Shown one piece after another: positions 1 to 6,279 of a stretch of 6,416 nt of DNA. The notes under the pieces were generated by a model that did no database searches, had not been told where the DNA came from, and saw only the letters and a list, made by a program, of their open reading frames with translations. Origin of the DNA: Dehalococcoidia bacterium (GTDB taxonomy: Bacteria; Chloroflexota; Dehalococcoidia; JACPQF01). The DNA lies in NCBI GenBank assembly GCA_030650265.1, contig JAUSEJ010000835.1:1-6416 (forward strand). The letters are read 5' to 3'. Position numbers and translations under genes: made by a program. Position 1 is the first letter of the stretch, and every line of letters starts with the position of its first letter.

Positions 1-83
1 GAAAACTGCTCAATCTACTTGCTTAAGCGTATGCTATTGAGCGTGAATGGCCAATCGAACTTGGGGTAACGCCTTTTTGAGGT

Positions 84-112
84 ACCCTCGATTCGTGCTC
101 GAAATAGAGGGT
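84..112. other. Imperfect hairpin in the leader region
   Basis: ACCCTC at 84-89 pairs perfectly with GAGGGT at 107-112. Inside it, TTCG (92-95) pairs with CGAA (100-103) around the 4-base loop TGCT, with one mismatch and one bulge between the two stems. No T-run follows it on either strand, so it is not a classical intrinsic terminator. It lies about 25 bases upstream of the promoter for the first gene. It could be the RNA end of a gene to the left or a protein-binding dyad; the sequence does not decide. Confidence 0.35.
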
Positions 113-137
113 TGCAAGACGCTCACTCTGTAAATCA

Positions 138-166
138 TTGACAGGCGCCTGTCCAGGATGTATTAT
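138..166 (+). promoter_or_regulatory. Sigma-70-type promoter for the first glycosyltransferase gene
   Basis: TTGACA at 138-143 matches the -35 consensus at 6 of 6 positions. After a 17-base spacer, TATTAT at 161-166 matches the -10 consensus at 5 of 6. Transcription would start near 172-174, leaving an untranslated leader of about 50 bases before the GTG at 225. This is the strongest promoter-like site in the window, and its position fits the gene. Confidence 0.75.
140..153. promoter_or_regulatory. 14-bp perfect palindrome overlapping the -35 box (candidate operator)
   Basis: GACAGGCGCCTGTC is identical to its own reverse complement. It covers the last four bases of the -35 box and the first ten of the spacer, so a protein bound here would compete directly with RNA polymerase. 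Its half-site CGCCTGT recurs at 169-175. The regulator is unknown and none is encoded in the window. Confidence 0.45.
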
Positions 167-168
167 GT

Positions 169-183
169 CGCCTGTATCAGGCG
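169..183. promoter_or_regulatory. Second dyad with the same half-site, at the transcription start
   Basis: CGCCTG (169-174) and CAGGCG (178-183) form a perfect inverted repeat around TAT. The centre at 176 lies just past the expected transcription start and about 30 bp from the centre of the palindrome at 140-153, roughly three helical turns. The two dyads bracket the -10 box. A paired operator is the simplest reading; chance symmetry in GC-rich DNA is the alternative. Confidence 0.4.
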
Positions 184-224
184 GGGATGGGAAGGGATAG
201 CCCTGAGAAGATGGAAACTGGTCT

Positions 225-2966
225 GTGCTGAGCCGATTGCCAAGACTAATAGGGGCCCCGTATTTTTATCCACTGGCGCTGATCTTCATTGGCGCATTCA
301 GTTTTCTACTACGAATCTATCGTCTCGATGCGCAGAGTCTGCGGGGTGACGAGATTCTGGGCGTGCTGGCCATTCGAGGCCCGTTTACCGACATGTTTGC
401 CAGCGAAGCCCTGGTCGATCATCCCCCACTGTACTTCCTCATCCTCCGTTTGTGGCTGGCCGTCGCCGGGCAGAGTGACTTTGCGATTCGCTTCCTGTCA
501 GTGGCTTGCGGCACACTAACCGTCCCCATTGTCTATCATATTGGCCGCCGGCTTATCGCCCGCCACCTGGGCCTCTTGGCTGCCATTATCGCCGCAGTAT
601 CCCCGTTCAGCGTGATCTATGGACAAGAGGCCCGCGCTTACGCCCTGGCCCTTCTCCTCGCCACCGCTTCCGTCTATCTCGTCGTCAGGTTGTTCGAGCA
701 GGCCGACATGAGACTCTGGCTGCTGTGGGCATTTGTCGCCCTGCTCGCCCTCTTCAGCGAGTACTTGGCCGGACAAATCGTGCTCTTTGAAGAGGTATTC
801 GTGTTCCTCTTCTTGCTTGCTCGCCAACATTCCCTTTGGCGGCGTTGGCTGTTGGTACAAGTCATCATCTTTGGACCGCTGATTCCCTGGCTCTACTTCA
901 GCCGGGCGGTGGCCAATGTCTACGCCTACGATTCCGCCCCCTGGGGCATGAATCTAGGAGAAATGCTGAGAGATGCCGCTAATGCCTTCAGCATCGGCAA
1001 TTCTCTGACCGGACAGGTAGCAGTTGGCTTCATCGGCCTGTTCGTGGGCCTTGCCTTGATCGGGTTGCTAGACAGTCGACGTCACCTACGCTTCTTCCTG
1101 TTCTCCGTCGGTTACCTTTGCTTGCCGATTGCCCTGACATACGCTGTCTCTCTGGGAGTTCTAGGCTTTTCGGCACGCCACTTGCTTGTTGCCATCCCTG
1201 CCTTCTTCTTAATGGTCGCCGGGGGCTTGGACTGGCTGCGCCGGCGTTCCTGGCTACTGTTCACTCCCTGTTTGGCCCTGGTCCTGGCCGGCAGCGGAAT
1301 ATCCCTCGCCAACTACTATCATGATTCTAGCTTTGGTCGTGAGGAACTGCGCAGCACGGCGCAATACGTGGCTGATCGGGTAAGACCAGACGATCTCGTC
1401 GTTTTCACTGCTCCCTGGGGCGAGAAGATGTTCCGATATTACAGCGACGCTCCCTTTCAAACGACAGGCGTTGGCTCCCCTAACCAGCGCGACCCTGGGC
1501 AGATAGAAACCAGGCTAGAAGAGGTGGTTCCAGGACACGATCGAGTCTGGCTGGTGATTTACGACCCGGTCGCTGCCGACCCGCAGGCAACAGTCAGCAA
1601 ATGGTTAGACAAGAACACCTATGCCCTTGGGACCAAAGGCTTTCAGGGACTGATTGTCCGTTCCTTTCTAACAAAATCGCCCATAACGACGGTCAAGCCG
1701 ATCTCCCAACGACCGGTAGACGTGTCGTTCGGCCAGAGGATGCTTCTGGTCGGCTATGATGTCAACAACGCCGAGGCGCCGACTAAGGGACGGATCTATT
1801 TGACGCTTTATTGGCAGGGCCTGCAGCCAATGAAGGAGAGCTATCGTGTTCAGGTCAGGCTCATCGATGAGCAGCAGCGGGTGTGGGCTATTCGCGATCT
1901 CCGACCCGTCTTCGATACCTTTCTTACCTCCAGGTGGACGTCCGGGCTATACATCCGCGACGAGTATGAACTTGACCTTCTCGCCGGAACACCGCCCGGT
2001 ACTTATAACGCTGTGGTTCAAGTATACGACGCCGATGATGGTCGCACCCTCACGACAGAGCGAGGGGTTAGCCAGATGGTAGTTGGCGGCGTGGAGGTGG
2101 CGAGACGGGTAGTGCCCCCGCCACTCGACCGTCACGACATGCAGGTGCGGACGCAGCAAACCTTCAGCGAGATAGAACTGCTAGGCTACAGCGTCTTTGG
2201 CCGGAGCGACCAGCGGGGAACCAGGCTGGAGGCCAAAGGCGGCGATGAGATCACGGTTTCTACCCTCTGGCGTGCGAAGACGAGACCAACGCGCAATTTG
2301 AGCCTTTCTCTCCAACTGACGGGGCAAGGCCAAACAATTCGCTCTGATCAGAACCCGGTTGGTGGAACCTATCCGAGCGGTCGTTGGGAAGCAGGCGAAG
2401 TAATCAGGGACTTCCAAACCCTGATCGTCGATCCCGAATTGCCAGCCGGAAGTTACCGTTTGCTTGCCACCGTCGACGGAGGAGAGCAAATCGGATTGAG
2501 CATGATCGACTTGAAGAAGGCTGAGCGCAGTAACTCTCAGGCAACGGGAGAAAACAGCGTGGGCCGTTCTTTCGGCGGCATCATTTCGCTTCTCGGTTAC
2601 GACCTTAGACCTGCTCCCGGCTTGCCTCTCCAGCCGGGAAATACCATGGCGCTCGATCTATACTGGAAAGCTGAGAGCAAAGTCGGGACCCGCTATACCG
2701 TCTTCACCCACCTTGTGGACGCCACCGAAAAGATCGTTGCCCAGCAAGACGGAGAACCGGGCCAGGGGGCATATTCAACAACCGGTTGGCTACCAGGAGA
2801 CGTGATCGCTGACCGACGTCGTCTAGCAATCGATTCGAAAGCCGAACCAGGCATCTATCGTCTCTTTGTCGGCCTTTACGATGCCCAAACGGGACAACGG
2901 CTGACTCTTGCCGACGGCAATGACCGGCTGCTGCTTGGCACTATTCGCATCAACAGTGATCGATAG
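225..2966 (+). CDS. GT39/PMT-type membrane glycosyltransferase with three C-terminal beta-sandwich modules (913 aa)
   Basis: Predicted polytopic inner-membrane glycosyltransferase of the GT-C fold (PMT_2 / ArnT-like, GT39). This family transfers a sugar from a polyprenyl-phosphate carrier to an acceptor outside the cytoplasm; donor and acceptor here are unknown. Residues 1-365 hold about 11-12 hydrophobic segments. In the first outer loop is the acidic pair D42-E43 (GDE), the expected catalytic site, followed by D65-HPPLY (65-70) and QEARAY (134-139). The aromatic motif after TM5-6 reads SEYLAG (178-183), unlike SHYYG in the neighbour. Residues about 366-485 form a soluble alpha/beta segment. 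Three repeats follow at about 498-628, 648-763 and 783-910, each with LxGY, a Trp strand, a W-x-x-G motif and a G-x-Y motif. GTG at 225 is chosen because an in-frame stop lies at 204-206 and the arginine-rich start runs straight into TM1. The Shine-Dalgarno is weak (GGA at 213-215). All three cysteines are in membrane segments. The fold is secure, the substrate is not. Confidence 0.9.
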   Translation: MLSRLPRLIGAPYFYPLALIFIGAFSFLLRIYRLDAQSLRGDEILGVLAIRGPFTDMFASEALVDHPPLYFLILRLWLAVAGQSDFAIRFLSVACGTLTVPIVYHIGRRLIARHLGLLAAIIAAVSPFSVIYGQEARAYALALLLATASVYLVVRLFEQADMRLWLLWAFVALLALFSEYLAGQIVLFEEVFVFLFLLARQHSLWRRWLLVQVIIFGPLIPWLYFSRAVANVYAYDSAPWGMNLGEMLRDAANAFSIGNSLTGQVAVGFIGLFVGLALIGLLDSRRHLRFFLFSVGYLCLPIALTYAVSLGVLGFSARHLLVAIPAFFLMVAGGLDWLRRRSWLLFTPCLALVLAGSGISLANYYHDSSFGREELRSTAQYVADRVRPDDLVVFTAPWGEKMFRYYSDAPFQTTGVGSPNQRDPGQIETRLEEVVPGHDRVWLVIYDPVAADPQATVSKWLDKNTYALGTKGFQGLIVRSFLTKSPITTVKPISQRPVDVSFGQRMLLVGYDVNNAEAPTKGRIYLTLYWQGLQPMKESYRVQVRLIDEQQRVWAIRDLRPVFDTFLTSRWTSGLYIRDEYELDLLAGTPPGTYNAVVQVYDADDGRTLTTERGVSQMVVGGVEVARRVVPPPLDRHDMQVRTQQTFSEIELLGYSVFGRSDQRGTRLEAKGGDEITVSTLWRAKTRPTRNLSLSLQLTGQGQTIRSDQNPVGGTYPSGRWEAGEVIRDFQTLIVDPELPAGSYRLLATVDGGEQIGLSMIDLKKAERSNSQATGENSVGRSFGGIISLLGYDLRPAPGLPLQPGNTMALDLYWKAESKVGTRYTVFTHLVDATEKIVAQQDGEPGQGAYSTTGWLPGDVIADRRRLAIDSKAEPGIYRLFVGLYDAQTGQRLTLADGNDRLLLGTIRINSDR
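1716..2954 (+). repeat. Three tandem protein modules in the first glycosyltransferase
   Basis: The C-terminal 415 residues consist of three diverged copies of one beta-sandwich-like module. Shared marks are LVGYD (507-511), LLGYS (652-656) and LLGYD (789-793); strand tryptophans W530, W682 and W814; W-x-x-G-x-x-x-x-D at W571, W721 and W855; and G-x-Y at G592, G742 and G876. Spacing between the strand tryptophans is 152 and 132 residues. The modules should lie outside the membrane, after the soluble segment of the transferase. Function is unknown; sugar or polymer binding, or substrate presentation, is an inference from position only. Confidence 0.75.
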
Positions 2967-3219
2967 AGTGTTGCTCACTGGACCTCCCTGGCAAGCCAGT
3001 CACGGCCAGCGAAGGACCAGGTCGCAGCCGGCAGCATCGTCAGCATGACCGAAGTTTCATCCCATCCCATCATAATACGATAATAATACTACCGCGTCAT
3101 ACGCTTTACAGCCTGGCTGGCACTCATAGTGAGTTCTTCCAGACTGCTTTGACTGAGTAGCAGGAGTATGGTATTCTCAGAACCGTACAGAGCTAGTAGA
3201 TAGATTTCTGGATGGATTT
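2967..3219. other. Intergenic region between the two paralogues
   Basis: This 253-bp gap has no convincing gene. Just after the first stop codon, CTGGC (2988-2992) and GCCAG (2995-2999) form a tight inverted repeat with no following T-run. ATCCC is repeated at 3059-3071. An AT-rich patch at 3069-3092 holds two ATAATAC copies (3072-3078 and 3083-3089), 11 bp apart. ACTCA/TGAGT (3122-3126 / 3130-3134) is a short perfect dyad. No intrinsic terminator for the first gene is visible, so read-through into the second gene remains possible. Confidence 0.5.
3149..3177 (+). promoter_or_regulatory. Candidate sigma-70-type promoter for the second glycosyltransferase gene
   Basis: TTGACT at 3149-3154 matches the -35 consensus at 5 of 6 positions. 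A 17-base spacer leads to TATTCT at 3172-3177, 4 of 6 to the -10 consensus. The start would be near 3184, leaving a leader of about 36 bases before GTG at 3220. This suggests that the second gene can be expressed on its own. It lacks the palindrome seen at the first promoter. Confidence 0.55.
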
Positions 3220-6018
3220 GTGAACAAAGAACCAACACTCACTCCAAGAATACCCGGATCCCTAATTAGTCACCGAGTGCTAGCGCTGTCAATTATGGTA
3301 GTTGCATTCGGTTTGCGGGTTTATCGGCTAGACGCGGTCGGACTGGAAGGCGACGAGGCCTTCAGCATTCAGGCGGCATACTCGGGTCTGGCTGGCATCA
3401 TACACATGGTTTCCACGGTGGAACCTCATCCCCCACTATATTATTCGTTTCTCCGGGGATGGTTCACGCTAACTGGCACTAGTGAATTTGCCCTTCGTTA
3501 TCCATCGTTGATCGCGAATGTCCTAACTATCGCTTTCCTGATCAAAGTGGCCAACTTCTTCTCATGGCGGCACGCCGGGCTGGTCGGAGCGGTTTTGCTG
3601 ACTCTGAATCCTTATCAGGTCTGGTACTCCCAAGAAGCGCGGATGTATACTCCTGCGGCTCTGTTCGGACTCATCGCCATCTACAGCGCTCTCCTATTCC
3701 TCCGCGGAGGCAAGCTGCGTTATCTCGGTCTAAATACCGTGTTCACAGTTCTTTGCATGTACTCCCACTACTACGGCATCTTCCTGTTTGTGTTCACGAA
3801 TCTTCTGCTCCTGTCGGCAATGTGGCGCGAAAGAAGACCAGGGCTCGACTTCTACCGCTGGCTTGGCGGACAGACCATCGTCGCCCTCCTTTACTTCCCC
3901 TGGCTGGCCTACGCTAGCGATATCGCTCTCACTTACACCCCCTTCAAGAGAGGCACCATAGACCTCCTGTCGATCGTTAAAGAAGGACTGGTAAACTACA
4001 GTCTCGGACTATCAGTGCCACGCGACACCGGCTTTGTTCTGTCGCTGGGATTTCTGGCCGTGGTGATCGCCGGGCTGTGGTTTGCCGGTCAGATACGGGA
4101 CAAGTTCCCGGCCTGGCTAAAATACTCATTTGTCGCCGGCTACCTGCTAGCCCCCTTAACTCTGGGATTCCTCGTATCGTTGTTCCGTCCAATGTATCAG
4201 GCGCGCTACTTTATGGTCAGTTCGCCAGCCTTCTTTCTCGTTCTCGGTTTGGGTCTAGTTGGATTGTACCGGCGAGCGCCTCTACTGGGTCTTGCCGCCG
4301 GGCTATTCGTCGTTTCAGCCCAATCATACTCTCTCTATAACTATTACTACGACTACGCGTACGTCAAGACGGATTTCGCCGACGCGGTTGCTTACATCGA
4401 GTCACACGGTCAACCTGGCGATGCCATTGTACTGGACGGATGGAGCCAGACCTTTCAGTTCTGGTACTATGATACGTTGAGGATCAAAGACCCCCTACCC
4501 AGCTATCTCTTTCCGCTCGCGGAGGCCAATGGCTGGGATCTCACGCCAGGAAAGCTTGACAATATCATGGCCAAACACAAGGGAGTCTGGCTTCTTGACT
4601 ACGATGTGAAGGCCTATGATGGGGACAGGCTTGTGGAAAACTACCTGGCCAGAACTTACTATCAGTCACTCTATAAACAAGTAGGCTGGAACCGCGTTGT
4701 CTACTACACCCCGGCGCCTTCGACGCCGACCAGGCCGATTCCGTTTGACGTCACCTGTGGTCAAGACGCCTCTGCCAAGAACCTGCGCATTCCCACCACT
4801 TCGGTTCGAGCGGGTGAGATCTTGCCGCTGTCGGTCGATTGGCAAGCAACGGCGGCGAAGGTCAAGGACTACTCTGTTTCCTGGCGCTTACTCGATTCTA
4901 AAGGAAGAACCGTGCTACAGAGAGACTCGGACCCCGCCTCGGGATTCTCGACGACTAGCAATTGGACTCGCGGTGAAGAGCTAACCGACCGTTACGGCAT
5001 GCTAATACCAGTATTTCTGCCTCCGGGGCAGTACGCCCTGTCGATCGTACCATACGACAAGGGATCGGGAACAGCTTGTATGCTCAGGCAAGGCGATAGG
5101 CAGGTACCGGCAGATACTGTGCAGTTGGCCCGCGTGGAAGTTCTCGATGCGCCACCGCTGGGAACCATCGACGAGCCATCACCTGCTTACAAGGCCCGTT
5201 TTGCCATCGGCGAACTGAACTTGCTGGGGTATGACTTGAACGGCAAGTCGTTCAAACCGGGAGATAGCATCAGCGCCAGGCTGTTCTGGCAGGCCACCAA
5301 AGATGTTGCCCGGGATTACGAAGTGACCGCGCGTTTGCTCAACGAAAAGGGAGATTCCGTGCAGGAGGTCAAGGCGAGCGTGGGACCGCGCTGGTTCCCG
5401 ACCAGCCACTGGCCGGCCGGGAAAATCGCGGCGGACTACATCGACCTGACCGTGCCGTTTAGCGCCTCGTCAGGCATCTACAAACTATCACTTGCAGTTA
5501 GGGCCGACGGGTTAAACGAAAGCACCGTTTCGAGCTTCCCAGGGATGGCCGTGACCTCACGCGTTCGAGTCTTCAACGCTCCGGCTATCGCTTACCCGAC
5601 CGCCACCGATTACGGAGGTGTTATCGAGTTGCTTGGTTACGACGTACAGCCGGCGCCGGACCGACCGCTAGCCGCGGGCCAGGAGCTCAGTCTAACTCTC
5701 CACTGGAAATCCTTGAAAGAGGTGAAGGACAGCTACAAAGTGTTCACCCAACTGCTTGGGGATGACCAGAAGATTTACGGACAACGCGACTCCATACCTC
5801 TTGATGGACTGGCTCCCACCAACGAGTGGGCTCCCGGTGAAATCATCCGGGACAACTATCGACTTCCCGTTCAGCCCGGGGCGCCGAATGGGAAGTACAG
5901 GTTAGTGGTTGGCCTGTACGAACCGGTCACAGGCAGAAGAATCCCCCTCGCCAACGGTGCGGGAGACGCCTTTGTCGCGGCCGTGTTCGATACAGCCGGA
6001 CCCGTGACCAGGCCTTGA
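3220..6018 (+). CDS. GT39/PMT-type membrane glycosyltransferase with three C-terminal beta-sandwich modules, paralogue (932 aa)
   Basis: Same architecture as the upstream gene and same expected role: transfer of a sugar from a polyprenyl-phosphate donor to an extracytoplasmic acceptor by a GT-C membrane enzyme. Residues about 18-375 hold around 11 hydrophobic segments. The acidic pair D45-E46 (GDE) sits in the first outer loop, followed by E68-P-HPPLYY (68-75), SQEARMY (137-143), SHYYG (182-186) and QARYF (327-331); all fit the family better than the upstream copy. A tyrosine-rich stretch at 370-381 leads into the soluble alpha/beta segment (about 382-497). Modules follow at about 508-645, 660-786 and 799-920. 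The first lacks the LLGYD strand and carries C513 and C620, the only cysteines outside the membrane. GTG at 3220 is preceded by GGATGG (3210-3215) at usable spacing, and an in-frame stop at 3154-3156 limits the start. The 253-bp gap argues against tight translational coupling to the upstream gene. Exact sugar and acceptor are not predictable. Confidence 0.92.
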   Translation: MNKEPTLTPRIPGSLISHRVLALSIMVVAFGLRVYRLDAVGLEGDEAFSIQAAYSGLAGIIHMVSTVEPHPPLYYSFLRGWFTLTGTSEFALRYPSLIANVLTIAFLIKVANFFSWRHAGLVGAVLLTLNPYQVWYSQEARMYTPAALFGLIAIYSALLFLRGGKLRYLGLNTVFTVLCMYSHYYGIFLFVFTNLLLLSAMWRERRPGLDFYRWLGGQTIVALLYFPWLAYASDIALTYTPFKRGTIDLLSIVKEGLVNYSLGLSVPRDTGFVLSLGFLAVVIAGLWFAGQIRDKFPAWLKYSFVAGYLLAPLTLGFLVSLFRPMYQARYFMVSSPAFFLVLGLGLVGLYRRAPLLGLAAGLFVVSAQSYSLYNYYYDYAYVKTDFADAVAYIESHGQPGDAIVLDGWSQTFQFWYYDTLRIKDPLPSYLFPLAEANGWDLTPGKLDNIMAKHKGVWLLDYDVKAYDGDRLVENYLARTYYQSLYKQVGWNRVVYYTPAPSTPTRPIPFDVTCGQDASAKNLRIPTTSVRAGEILPLSVDWQATAAKVKDYSVSWRLLDSKGRTVLQRDSDPASGFSTTSNWTRGEELTDRYGMLIPVFLPPGQYALSIVPYDKGSGTACMLRQGDRQVPADTVQLARVEVLDAPPLGTIDEPSPAYKARFAIGELNLLGYDLNGKSFKPGDSISARLFWQATKDVARDYEVTARLLNEKGDSVQEVKASVGPRWFPTSHWPAGKIAADYIDLTVPFSASSGIYKLSLAVRADGLNESTVSSFPGMAVTSRVRVFNAPAIAYPTATDYGGVIELLGYDVQPAPDRPLAAGQELSLTLHWKSLKEVKDSYKVFTQLLGDDQKIYGQRDSIPLDGLAPTNEWAPGEIIRDNYRLPVQPGAPNGKYRLVVGLYEPVTGRRIPLANGAGDAFVAAVFDTAGPVTRP
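4741..5979 (+). repeat. Three tandem protein modules in the second glycosyltransferase
   Basis: Three copies of the module seen in the upstream protein. LLGYD is present in copies two (668-672) and three (804-808) but absent from copy one. Strand tryptophans are W541, W690 and W829; W-x-x-G motifs are at W582, W731 and W870; G-x-Y motifs are at G603, G752 and G891. Copy three matches copy three of the upstream protein best (GYD, PAP, W-x-x-G-[DE]-x-I, YRL-x-VGLY). This suggests that the triplication came before the gene duplication. Copy one is the most diverged. Confidence 0.75.
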
Positions 6019-6039
6019 GTGATTATTCTTGAACCTAGC

Positions 6040-6076
6040 GAGCGCCTGAGATCTCGCCCCAAAGGGACCGGCGCTC
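6040..6076 (+). terminator. Possible terminator-like hairpin after the second glycosyltransferase gene
   Basis: GAGCGCC (6040-6046) pairs perfectly with GGCGCTC (6070-6076), 22 bases past the stop codon. Within the 23-base loop, CCC (6058-6060) and GGG (6064-6066) can close a small inner hairpin. The stem is strong and well placed for a transcript end, but it is followed by TAAGACCC rather than a T-run. It may instead stabilise the 3' end of the mRNA or act with a protein factor. Confidence 0.35.
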
Positions 6077-6208
6077 TAAGACCCAGCGCGAGCGCTCGGG
6101 CAACTTCCGCCCGCCGCTACGACGAAGCCGTCATGGCGAACCACATGGCCTTGAGCGCGCACTTGATACCAGTGCCATGAATCTCGCGTCGCCCGCGGCC
6201 AAAAATAG

Positions 6209-6237
6209 TTGCAGCAAACGCCTCAGGCGGCTATAAT
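6209..6237 (+). promoter_or_regulatory. Sigma-70-type promoter for the truncated right-edge gene
   Basis: TATAAT at 6232-6237 is a perfect -10 box. TTGCAG at 6209-6214, 17 bases upstream, keeps the TTG core of the -35 box (3 of 6). The start would be near 6244, about 36 bases before the ATG at 6280. The spacer contains CGCCT (6219-6223) and AGGCG (6225-6229) around a single C, the same half-site as at the first gene's promoter. Confidence 0.6.
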
Positions 6238-6279
6238 CGGCTACGGGCTTCTCTTAGCATCACCGGAAGGCTTCGTATT

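Larger units (their letters stand above)
6019..6279. other. Non-coding stretch between the second paralogue and the truncated gene
   Basis: I see no convincing gene in these 261 bases. Besides the hairpin and promoter listed separately, they hold the 10-bp palindrome CGAGCGCTCG (6089-6098) and a 7-bp inverted repeat TCATGGC (6131-6137) / GCCATGA (6174-6180). A 15-codon frame at 6133-6180 has no clear ribosome site and is not called. The symmetry elements are short and may be chance in GC-rich DNA. Confidence 0.5.

Noticed and set aside
1..69. Possible tail of a gene entering from the left (22 codons open to TAA at 67-69)
   Set aside because: Too short to support; the other two forward frames also stop within 40 bases, and none shows a recognisable C-terminus.
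158..349. 63-codon open frame overlapping the start of the first gene
   Set aside because: Its ATG overlaps the -10 box of the promoter, and most of it lies in another frame of the large gene. The product resembles no family.
516..860. Minus-strand open frame of 114 codons inside the first gene
   Set aside because: It lies opposite the membrane domain, whose motifs clearly support the plus-strand frame. Its composition (Glu/Gln-rich) is typical of the reverse of hydrophobic codons.
2181..2489. Minus-strand open frame of 102 codons inside the first gene
   Set aside because: It is antisense to the second beta-sandwich module, with no family motifs and no ribosome site that I can see.
3564..3917. 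117-codon plus-strand frame inside the second gene
   Set aside because: It overlaps the membrane domain in another frame, and its product is Arg/Ser-rich with no recognisable motif, as expected for a shadow frame.
5871..6062. Minus-strand 63-codon frame over the end of the second gene
   Set aside because: It is antisense to the conserved third module, with no signal for its own expression.
6133..6180. 15-codon frame flanked by the TCATGGC/GCCATGA inverted repeat
   Set aside because: No good Shine-Dalgarno sequence or promoter, and no recognisable product. The inverted repeat partly arises from the start and stop codon contexts.
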